From the NCBI GenBank assembly GCA_018261615.1, contig JAGTSE010000010.1, positions 1 to 64,000 of the forward strand: DNA of 64,000 nucleotides. Direction: 5' to 3'. Origin of the DNA: Pseudomonadota bacterium. GTDB lineage: Bacteria > Pseudomonadota > Gammaproteobacteria > Enterobacterales > Enterobacteriaceae. Under the pieces are notes generated by a model. The model was not told the DNA's origin and did no database searches. It saw only the letters and a list, made by a program, of their open reading frames with translations. Made by a program: the position numbers and the translations under genes. This document shows positions 51,605 to 59,781 of this stretch, piece by piece. Position 1 is the stretch's first letter; the number at the start of each line of letters is the position of its first letter.

Positions 51605-51827
51605 AATCTATCCTTGTAAAAACACGCTTATTTTACTTTATGATACAAAAACGCTAACGCGTACGCAAAAACTATCGTAATCTGCTAAGAATAGTCGCTT
51701 AGAGGTTATCTTAAAGTAAATTTACGTTAATCGTTTCAGCGATTTCTATGTTTGGCATATTTATTTCTTGCGGATACATCGAACCAGAGTTATCTGTGTG
51801 TCATGTCATCAGAAAGGGTAAAAAGAC

Positions 51828-52019
51828 ATGCTAAAACAGCAAGATATGACAGAAACAGCGAAGGCTGTTTTAAATTCGCTGACGTTATCTCCTGCGACTG
51901 CAGGCGAAGTTGCGGAAGCGGTTCATATTTCGCACGAACGCTGCCAGTTGATACTGACTCAGTTGGTTATGGCGGGGTTATCGCATTATCAATTCGGATG
52001 TTATAAGCGCCTCCAGTAA
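51828..52019 (+). CDS. FaeA/PapI-like small wHTH phage protein
   Basis: MLKQQDMTETAKAVLNSLTLSPATAGEVAEAVHISHERCQLILTQLVMAGLSHYQFGCYKRLQ. Confidence 0.65.
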   Translation: MLKQQDMTETAKAVLNSLTLSPATAGEVAEAVHISHERCQLILTQLVMAGLSHYQFGCYKRLQ

Positions 52020-52039
52020 TGGAGGCTTCCTGCTGTGAA

Positions 52040-52150
52040 AATGGGCGGCTGGTGGGTGTTGTAGCACCCGGCCAGCCATTCGCTCATGTCTGAGGTCACA
52101 AGCGAACCATGGCCCACTGCTTTAGCGCAAAAGCATAGTGAGCCTACCAG
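52040..52150 (+). ncRNA. C4-type antisense RNA (P1/P7 C4-like)
   Basis: ATGGGCGGCTGGTGGGTGTTGTAGCACCCGGCCAGCCATTCGCT...AAGCGAACCATGGCCCACTGCTTTAGCGCAAAAGCATAGTGAGCC: junction of hairpins as in the C4 family. Confidence 0.65.
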
Positions 52151-52168
52151 AGTCCCGCTTACTGATCT

Positions 52169-53221
52169 ATGAAAAACACTGTAAAAATATCCAGTATTGA
52201 GTTAATTAACGCTGATTGCCTGCATTACATACAAACCCTCCCTGATAATTCCATTGATCTGATTGTTACCGATCCGCCTTACTTCAGGGTAAAGCCGAAC
52301 GGCTGGGATAATCAGTGGAAAGGGGATGAGGTTTACTTAAAGTGGCTCGACGGCTGCCTGGCGCAGTTCTGGCGGGTACTGAAGCCTGCCGGAAGCCTTT
52401 ACCTGTTCTGTGGTCATCGTCTGGCATCTGATATTGAGATCATGATGCGTGAACGTTTCAACGTGCTTAACCATATCATCTGGGCGAAGCCGTCCGGACG
52501 CTGGAACGGGTGCAACAAGGAAAGCCTGCGGGCGTATTTCCCGGCAACAGAGCGCATTCTGTTTGCTGAACATTACCAGGGGCCATATCAGCCAAAAAAT
52601 GACGGCTATGCGGCAAAGGGGCGCGAGCTTAAACAGCACATAATGGCACCGCTGATTTCTTACTTTCGTGATGCGCGTAAATCACTGGGGATAACGTCGA
52701 AACAGATAGCCGAAGTCACCGGAAAGAAAAACATGGCTTCCCACTGGTTTGGTGCCAGTCAGTGGCAGTTGCCGAATGAGGCTGACTACCGGAAGTTACA
52801 GGCACTGTTTTCCCGTATAGCGGCAGAGGAGTTTCAGGAACAACAACTGGAACAACCACACCACCAGCTGGTGGCATCTTATGATTCACGGAATCGCAAA
52901 TATTCTGAATTGCTGGATGAGTTTAAATCTCTCCGGCGCTATTTCTCCGTATCAGCCTCCGTGCCTTATACCGATGTCTGGATGCATAAACCCGTTCAGT
53001 TCTACCCGGGTAAACATCCGTGTGAGAAACCTGCGGATATGCTCCGGCAAATAATCAATGCCAGTAGTCGACCAGGCGATCTGGTTGCTGATTTCTTTAT
53101 GGGATCCGGTTCCACAATAAAAGCAGCAATGGCGCTGGGGCGTCGGGCTTTAGGTGTTGAGCTTGAGTCAGAGCGGTTTAACCAGACAGTGAAAGAGATA
53201 AACGAGCTGGTGGGGGAATAA
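52169..53221 (+). CDS. Site-specific DNA methyltransferase (N4/N6 class)
   Basis: LIVTDPPYFRVKPNGWD and LVADFFMGSGSTIKAAMALGRRALGVELE motifs. Confidence 0.9.
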   Translation: MKNTVKISSIELINADCLHYIQTLPDNSIDLIVTDPPYFRVKPNGWDNQWKGDEVYLKWLDGCLAQFWRVLKPAGSLYLFCGHRLASDIEIMMRERFNVLNHIIWAKPSGRWNGCNKESLRAYFPATERILFAEHYQGPYQPKNDGYAAKGRELKQHIMAPLISYFRDARKSLGITSKQIAEVTGKKNMASHWFGASQWQLPNEADYRKLQALFSRIAAEEFQEQQLEQPHHQLVASYDSRNRKYSELLDEFKSLRRYFSVSASVPYTDVWMHKPVQFYPGKHPCEKPADMLRQIINASSRPGDLVADFFMGSGSTIKAAMALGRRALGVELESERFNQTVKEINELVGE

Positions 53222-53289
53222 TACTGGTGGCCACGTAAGGTGGCCTTTTTATTTCCATTACACAGCACCCGCATCTGCGAGGTGGGGTT

Positions 53290-53505
53290 ATGAAATCCAT
53301 GGATAAGTTAACAACGGGTGTCGCCTATGGCACCTCAGCAGGTAGTGCCGGGTACTGGTTTTTACAGTTGCTCGATAAAGTCACGCCCTCACAGTGGGCG
53401 GCAATAGGTGTGCTGGGTAGTCTGGTATTTGGCCTGCTGACGTATCTGACAAACCTTTATTTCAAGATTAAAGAAGATAAGCGTAAGGCTGCGAGAGGTG
53501 AATAA
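53290..53505 (+). CDS. Phage holin (S21-like)
   Basis: 71 aa, two TM segments, upstream of endolysin; [37 protein letters not shown]. Confidence 0.92.
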
Positions 53506-54002
53506 TGTCGCCATTATTACGCAAGGCTGTTGCAGCTGCTATTGGTGGTGGGGCTATTGCTATAGCATCTGTGTTAATCACTGGCCCAAGTGGTAACGAT
53601 GGTCTGGAAGGTGTCAGCTACATACCATATAAAGATATCGTTGGCGTATGGACTGTATGTTACGGGCATACAGGAAAAGACATCATTCCCGGTAAAACGT
53701 ATACCGAAGCAGAATGCAAAGCCCTCCTGAATAAAGACCTTGCCACGGTCGCCAGACAAATTAACCCGTACATCAGAGTCGATATACCAGAAACAACGCG
53801 CGGCGCTCTTTACTCATTCGTCTATAACGTGGGCGCAGGCAATTTCCGAACATCGACTCTTCTTCGCAAAATAAACCTGGGCGATATCAAAGGCGCATGT
53901 GACCAGCTGCGTCGCTGGACATACGCTGGCGGTAAGCAATGGAAAGGCCTGATGACTCGTCGTGAGATTGAGCGTGAAGTCTGTTTGTGGGGGCAGAAAT
54001 GA
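53505..54002 (+). CDS. SAR endolysin (lysozyme, R21-like)
   Basis: N-terminal signal-anchor; [24 protein letters not shown] with E-x8-D-x5-T. Confidence 0.95.
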   Translation: MSPLLRKAVAAAIGGGAIAIASVLITGPSGNDGLEGVSYIPYKDIVGVWTVCYGHTGKDIIPGKTYTEAECKALLNKDLATVARQINPYIRVDIPETTRGALYSFVYNVGAGNFRTSTLLRKINLGDIKGACDQLRRWTYAGGKQWKGLMTRREIEREVCLWGQK

Positions 54003-54460
54003 GCAGATTAATCGCGATTATCTCTGCTTTGGTTATCTGCACTATTGTCTGCCTTTCATGGGCTGTTAATCATTACCGTGATAACGCCATTACCTACAAA
54101 GTCCAGCGCGACAAAAATGCCAGAGAACTGAAGCTGGCGAACGCGGCAATTACTGACATGCAGATGCGTCAGCGTGATGTTGCTGCGCTCGATGCAAAAT
54201 ACACGAAGGAGTTAGCTGATGCGAAAGCTGAAAATGATGCTCTGCGTGATGATGTTGCCGCTGGTCGTCGTCGGTTGCACATCAAAGCAGTCTGTCAGTC
54301 AGTGCGTGAAGCCACCACCGCCTCCGGCGTGGATAATGAAGCCTCCCCCCGACTGGCAGACACCGCTGAACGGGATTATTTCACCCTCAGAGAGAGGCTG
54401 ATCACTATGCAAAAACAACTGGAAGGAACCCAGAAGTATATTAATGAGCAGTGCAGATAG
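53999..54460 (+). CDS. Spanin inner membrane subunit Rz
   Basis: N-terminal TM and coiled coil, contains embedded Rz1; start trimmed to MSRLIAI. Confidence 0.9.
   Translation: MSRLIAIISALVICTIVCLSWAVNHYRDNAITYKVQRDKNARELKLANAAITDMQMRQRDVAALDAKYTKELADAKAENDALRDDVAAGRRRLHIKAVCQSVREATTASGVDNEASPRLADTAERDYFTLRERLITMQKQLEGTQKYINEQCR
54219..54401 (+). CDS. Spanin outer membrane lipoprotein Rz1
   Basis: Embedded in another frame of Rz; lipobox VVGC, proline-rich. Confidence 0.9.
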   Translation: MRKLKMMLCVMMLPLVVVGCTSKQSVSQCVKPPPPPAWIMKPPPDWQTPLNGIISPSERG

Positions 54461-54491
54461 AGCTGCCCATATCGATGGGCAACTCATGCAA

Positions 54492-54785
54492 TTATTGTGA
54501 GCAATACACCCGCGCTTCCAGCGGAGTATAAATGCCTAAAGTAATAAAACCGAGCAATCCATTTACGAATGTTTGCTTGGTTTCTGTTTTAACAACATTT
54601 TCTGCGCCGCCACAAATTTTGGCTGCATCAACAGTTTTCTCCTGTCCAATTCCCGAAACGAAGAAATGATGGGTGATGGTTTCCTTTGGTGTTACTGCTG
54701 TCGGTTTGTGTCCAACAGTAAACGTCTGTTGAGCACATCCTGTAATAAGCATTGCCAGAGCGGCAGAAAACAACATTTTTTTCAT
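54492..54785 (-). CDS. bor: Bor family lipoprotein (lysogenic conversion)
   Basis: MKKMLFSAALAMLITGCAQQTFTVGHKPTAVTPKETITHHFFVSGIGQ. Confidence 0.93.
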   Translation of the reverse strand: MKKMLFSAALAMLITGCAQQTFTVGHKPTAVTPKETITHHFFVSGIGQEKTVDAAKICGGAENVVKTETKQTFVNGLLGFITLGIYTPLEARVYCSQ

Positions 54786-55204
54786 CTTATTATCCTGCAT
54801 TGTTAAAAACGGCAGAATCCTATGTGACAACAATTAAACGATGGTTAAATGGATTGATGAAAATTAAAACAATATAGGTGGACGCTCAGACTATTGGAGG
54901 GAGTCGGAGACACTCAGAATTATGTGAATGAAATAAACCGCTCTATCTGTCCATTACCCTTTTAGCTGCGCTGTATCGTCGCCGTATTCCCGCATTAACC
55001 ATAACCGTAGCCCGACGGGGAATTCCTTCTGCGTGAGTGTGCGGGAATAATCAAAAACGATGCACACCGGGTTTTTACCGCGTTTATGGTTCGCGGGTTT
55101 GTCCCTCATGCTCGCCAGTCCTGTGCGGGGGTGGAAGAAACAGGACACTCACTCAGATTCTTGTGGGCACGATGCTATGCCTTTCTGGATTATCCCGATG
55201 CCAT

Positions 55205-55408
55205 TCATGCAAGGCGCTGTATCAGACGTTCGTCAGAGCTGTCAGGCTGACGGGTCCTCCCGGTGGGGTGGCCTGCCACGGGGCGGTAGCGGCGCGGAAA
55301 AAGGCTAGTTTTTGAAATTTCATCCGTCATCACCACCAATGCAACTAATTGATATTCCAGATATTTTATTTTTTCTGGTGTCGATTTTGATTGTTTTTTG
55401 TTCATCAC
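55205..55408 (-). CDS. Hypothetical phage protein near cos/terminase
   Basis: MMNKKQSKSTPEKIKYLEYQLVALVVMTDEISKT..., plausible amphipathic start; low certainty. Confidence 0.35.
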   Translation of the reverse strand: MMNKKQSKSTPEKIKYLEYQLVALVVMTDEISKTSLFPRRYRPVAGHPTGRTRQPDSSDERLIQRLA

Positions 55409-55467
55409 TAACGCCGTTTATCTAAAGTTGTTCGCAAGATGCATGTTTAAAACATTCTGGAGCGGGT

Positions 55468-55962
55468 ATGGATCGGGAGTTGAAAAATCTGACGCTGAAT
55501 ATCAGTCAACTGGCGGCACTGTCAGGAGTACATCGCCAGACTGCTGCGGCAAGGCTGCAAAATCTACCCGTTGCAGGGGGGCATGAAAGCAACCTCAAGC
55601 TTTATCGGGTGGTTGATATTGTGTCGGCATTTCTGGCATTACCACCGCCGGTTGCAGAAGGCGAAATGGACGCGCATGAGCGCAAAGCCTGGTATCAGTC
55701 TGAACGTGAGCGTCTTAAGTTCGAACAGGAAACGGCACAACTCATTCCGGCCAGTGATGTCAGACGGGAGTTTGCCATCTGGGCAAAAGCGGTCGTGCAG
55801 GTGCTGGAGACATTACCGGATATTCTGGAACGCGACTGCGGTCTGCAGCCTGCCGCTGTGAGCCGTGTTCAGTCCATTATTGATGATCTGCGCGATCAGA
55901 TAGCCCTGCGGGTGACCGAAGCAGGTGCGGATGATGAGGAGGAATTACAGCAGGAGGAGTAA
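55468..55962 (+). CDS. Terminase small subunit (Nu1/DUF1441-like)
   Basis: N-terminal HTH (NISQLAALSGVHRQTAAARLQNL), upstream of gpA-like gene. Confidence 0.85.
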   Translation: MDRELKNLTLNISQLAALSGVHRQTAAARLQNLPVAGGHESNLKLYRVVDIVSAFLALPPPVAEGEMDAHERKAWYQSERERLKFEQETAQLIPASDVRREFAIWAKAVVQVLETLPDILERDCGLQPAAVSRVQSIIDDLRDQIALRVTEAGADDEEELQQEE

Positions 55963-58064
55963 TGCTGAATCAGGAAACCGCAAAGGCAGCACGAACCGAT
56001 TCAGGTTATATCCTTCGCGCACCGAGACGAATGCGGGTTGCTGATGCCGTCGCTCAGTATATGCGGGTACCCATGGGAGCCGGGAACTCAGTCCCGTGGG
56101 ATCCGCTGGTGGCACCGTATGTTATTGAACCGATGAACTGTCTGGCCTCGCGTGAATACGACGCAGTGATATTTGTTGGCCCGGCACGAACCGGCAAGAC
56201 TATCGGCCTGATTGACGGCTGGGTGATTTACAACGTGATTTGCGATCCTGCGGATATGCTGATCATTCAGATGACGGAGGAAAAAGCCCGCGAACACTCC
56301 AAAAAACGACTCGCCAGAACGTTTCGCGTCAGCCCGGAAGTGGTCAGTCGCCTGAGTCCGAACAAAAATGACAACAACGTTTATGACAGAACATTCCTTA
56401 CTGGCAACTACCTGAAAATCGGCTGGCCGTCAGTCAATATCATGTCCTCATCAGATTATAAATGCGTGGCGCTGACGGATTATGATCGTTTCCCGGAAGA
56501 TATTGATGGTGAGGGGGATGCCTTCTCTCTTGCCTCAAAACGTACCACCACATTTATGTCCAGTGGTATGACGCTGGTGGAGAGTTCCCCCGGCAGGGAT
56601 GTGAAGGATGTGAAATGGCGACGGACTTCACCACATGAGGCTCCACCAACCACGGGGATCCTGTCGCTCTATAATCGTGGCGATCGCCGTCGCTGGTACT
56701 GGCCCTGTCCACACTGTGGTGAGTATTTTCAGCCCTGCGGCGATGTGGTTGCTGGTTTCCGTGATATTGCCGATCCCGTGCTGGCAAGTGAGGCGGCTTA
56801 TATTCAGTGTCCTTCCTGTTCCGGACGGATTATGCCTGAACAAAAACGTGAGCTGAACGGACGTGGGGTCTGGTTGCGGGATGGTGAATCCATCAATGCG
56901 GATGGCAGTCGTTATGGTGATCCCCGACGCTCACGTATTGCGTCATTCTGGATGGAGGGTCCGGCTGCTGCTTACCAGACACTCTCGCAACTCGTTTACA
57001 AACTGCTTACTGCAGAACAGGAATACGAGACAACCGGAAGTGAAGAAACACTCAAGACGGTTATCAATACCGACTGGGGATTACCTTATCTTCCCCGCGC
57101 CAGCATGGAGCAACGAAAAAGTGAACTGCTTGAGCAGCGGGCAGAGCCAGTTCCTTCCCGCAGTGTGCCGGATGGCGTTAATTTCCTTGTGGCGACAGTG
57201 GATGTGCAGGCGGGACGTCATCGCCGTTTTGTGGTTCAGGTAACGGGCTATGGCAGCCGTGGCGAACGCTGGATTATTGATCGTTACAACATCACGCAGT
57301 CATTGCGCGGTGACAGCGACGGGGAGAGCCAGCGAATTGATCCGGCCAGCTATCCGGAAGACTGGGATGTCCTGCTGACGGATGTTTTTCATAAAAGCTG
57401 GCCGCTGGCCTCCGATCCTTCTCAACAAATGCGACTGATGGCAATGGCGGTGGACTCCGGTGGTGAAGACGGGGTCACTGATAATGCCTATAAATTCTGG
57501 CGTCGTTGCCGTCGTGATGGCCTTGGTAAACGTATTTACCTGTTTAAGGGCGACAGCATCCGGCGCGCAAAACTGATCACCCGTACATTCCCTGATAACA
57601 CCGGACGAACGGGCCGACGGGCGCAGGCCGCAGGTGATGTGCCGCTCTGGCTTCTTCAGACGGATGCCCTGAAAGACCGGGTGAATAACGCGTTATGGCG
57701 TGACTCGCCAGGTCCCGGCTATGTGCATTTCCCTGACTGGCTGGGGAGCTGGTTTTACGACGAACTGACGTATGAAGAGCGTAGCAGTGACGGAAAATGG
57801 AGTAAGCCGGGTCGCGGTGCCAACGAAGCCTTTGACCTGATGGTGTATGCCGAGGCTCTGGTCATTCTGCATGGATACGAAAAGATCCGCTGGCCGGATG
57901 CACCGGAATGGGCGAGCCGGGAAACCTGGCTGGAGTGTGTCCCGGACAGTACCGAACCGTCACTCTCACCGGAACCGGTATCCACGCCTGTTAAAAAACA
58001 AAAACGGAAGAAAACAGTAACTGACGATGTTAACCCCTGGCTGACTTCCGGAGGATGGTTATGA
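55962..58064 (+). CDS. Terminase large subunit (lambda gpA family)
   Basis: FVGPARTGKTIGLIDGW Walker A; 700 aa; head operon. Confidence 0.95.
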   Translation: MLNQETAKAARTDSGYILRAPRRMRVADAVAQYMRVPMGAGNSVPWDPLVAPYVIEPMNCLASREYDAVIFVGPARTGKTIGLIDGWVIYNVICDPADMLIIQMTEEKAREHSKKRLARTFRVSPEVVSRLSPNKNDNNVYDRTFLTGNYLKIGWPSVNIMSSSDYKCVALTDYDRFPEDIDGEGDAFSLASKRTTTFMSSGMTLVESSPGRDVKDVKWRRTSPHEAPPTTGILSLYNRGDRRRWYWPCPHCGEYFQPCGDVVAGFRDIADPVLASEAAYIQCPSCSGRIMPEQKRELNGRGVWLRDGESINADGSRYGDPRRSRIASFWMEGPAAAYQTLSQLVYKLLTAEQEYETTGSEETLKTVINTDWGLPYLPRASMEQRKSELLEQRAEPVPSRSVPDGVNFLVATVDVQAGRHRRFVVQVTGYGSRGERWIIDRYNITQSLRGDSDGESQRIDPASYPEDWDVLLTDVFHKSWPLASDPSQQMRLMAMAVDSGGEDGVTDNAYKFWRRCRRDGLGKRIYLFKGDSIRRAKLITRTFPDNTGRTGRRAQAAGDVPLWLLQTDALKDRVNNALWRDSPGPGYVHFPDWLGSWFYDELTYEERSSDGKWSKPGRGANEAFDLMVYAEALVILHGYEKIRWPDAPEWASRETWLECVPDSTEPSLSPEPVSTPVKKQKRKKTVTDDVNPWLTSGGWL

Positions 58065-58273
58065 ACCAGAATGATATTGAAGCCATGATTCAGCGTTATA
58101 CGGAAGCTGAAATGGCGGTGCTGGACGGAAAATCCGTCACCTTTAATGGTCAGCAGATGACCATGGAAAACTTATCTGAGATCCGACAGGGGCGGCAGGA
58201 GTGGGAGCGCCGCCTTGCGGCTCTGATTACACGACGACGGGGGCATCCCGGGTACCGGCTGGCGAGGTTCTGA
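58061..58273 (+). CDS. Head-tail joining protein gpW-like
   Basis: MNQNDIEAMIQRYTEAEMAVLDGKSVTFNGQQMTMENLSEIRQGRQEWERRL. Confidence 0.9.
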   Translation: MNQNDIEAMIQRYTEAEMAVLDGKSVTFNGQQMTMENLSEIRQGRQEWERRLAALITRRRGHPGYRLARF

Positions 58274-59781
58274 TGGCAATTCTTGATGATGTGATTGGCG
58301 TTTTTTCTCCAGGATGGAAAGCGGCAAGGCTGCGTTCCCGTGCGGTGATCCAGGCTTATGAGGCCGTAAAAACGACGCGGACACACAAAGCCCGACGGGA
58401 GAACCGAACTGCCGACCAGTTAAGCCAGTACGGGGCCGTGTCGTTACGTGAGCAGGCCCGTTACCTTGATAACAACCACGATCTGGTTATTGGTGTATTT
58501 GACAAGCTGGAAGAACGGGTGGTGGGGAAAAACGGGATTATTGTCGAGCCACATCCGGTATTACGCAATGGGGCCATTGCCCGTGATCTGGCAGCGGAGA
58601 TACGCACCCGATGGAGTGAATGGTCTGTCAGTCCGGAAGTCACCGGGCAGTTTACCCGTCCGATGCTGGAACGTCTGATGCTGCGTACCTGGCTGCGCGA
58701 TGGTGAGGTGTTTGCCCAGATGGTTTCCGGGCGCATAAACAGCCTGACGCCTTCTGCCGGTGTTCATTTCTGGCTGGAGGCACTCGAGCCAGACTTTATT
58801 CCCATGATCAGTGATGAGAGCAACAGGCTGAATCAGGGCGTGTTTGTTGATGACTGGGGGCGTCCCGAAAAATATCTGGTGTATAAAAGCCGTCCCGTAT
58901 CCGGACGGCAGATGGAAACCAAAGAAGTGGATGCAGAGCGAATGCTGCATCTTAAATTTGTTCGCCGTCTGCACCAGATGCGCGGGACGTCTTTATTGTC
59001 CGGTGTACTGATCCGCCTCAGTGCCCTGAAAGAGTATGAAGATTCTGAGCTGATTGCAGCAAGGATCGCCGCTGCTCTGGGGATGTACATCCGGAAAGGC
59101 GACGGGCAGAGCTATGAACCGGATGGTAATGGCAGCAAGGAGAATGAACGCGAGCTTACCATTCAGCCAGGCATTATTTACGACGATCTGAAACCCGGCG
59201 AAGAAATCGGAATGGTGAAGTCAGATCGCCCCAATCCTAACCTTGAAACTTTTCGTAATGGTCAGTTGCGTGCCGTGGCGGCGGGCAGTCGTCTGAGTTT
59301 TTCCAGTACGGCGCGCAACTATAACGGCACTTACAGCGCCCAGCGTCAGGAGCTGGTTGAGTCTACTGATGGCTACCTGATCCTGCAGGACTGGTTTATT
59401 GGTGCCGTCACCCGCCCGATGTACCGTGCCTGGCTGAAACAGGCTGTGGCATTCGGTGTTATCAGGCTACCCCGCGATCTTGACCGTTCTTCACTGTATA
59501 CCGCGGTGTATTCCGGACCGGTGATGCCATGGATTGACCCTGTTAAGGAGGCTGAGGCCTGGAAAATTCAGATTCGTGGTGGAGCGGCGACAGAATCAGA
59601 CTGGGTACGTGCAGGTGGTCGTAATCCGGATGATGTCAAACGTCGGCGCAAGGCCGAAATTGATGAAAACCGCAAGCTGGATCTGGTATTTGATACCGAT
59701 CCGGCCAGTGATAAAGGAGGCAGCAGTGCCGCAACGAAACGACAGGATCCGCAGCACACCGACGACCAGTCCGAAGAATAA
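58273..59781 (+). CDS. Phage portal protein (lambda gpB family)
   Basis: ATG at 58273; portal sequence between gpW and protease. Confidence 0.93.
   Translation: MAILDDVIGVFSPGWKAARLRSRAVIQAYEAVKTTRTHKARRENRTADQLSQYGAVSLREQARYLDNNHDLVIGVFDKLEERVVGKNGIIVEPHPVLRNGAIARDLAAEIRTRWSEWSVSPEVTGQFTRPMLERLMLRTWLRDGEVFAQMVSGRINSLTPSAGVHFWLEALEPDFIPMISDESNRLNQGVFVDDWGRPEKYLVYKSRPVSGRQMETKEVDAERMLHLKFVRRLHQMRGTSLLSGVLIRLSALKEYEDSELIAARIAAALGMYIRKGDGQSYEPDGNGSKENERELTIQPGIIYDDLKPGEEIGMVKSDRPNPNLETFRNGQLRAVAAGSRLSFSSTARNYNGTYSAQRQELVESTDGYLILQDWFIGAVTRPMYRAWLKQAVAFGVIRLPRDLDRSSLYTAVYSGPVMPWIDPVKEAEAWKIQIRGGAATESDWVRAGGRNPDDVKRRRKAEIDENRKLDLVFDTDPASDKGGSSAATKRQDPQHTDDQSEE

Noticed and set aside
57755-57985. 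Minus-strand ORF in terminase gene
   Set aside because: Antisense shadow of gpA-like terminase.
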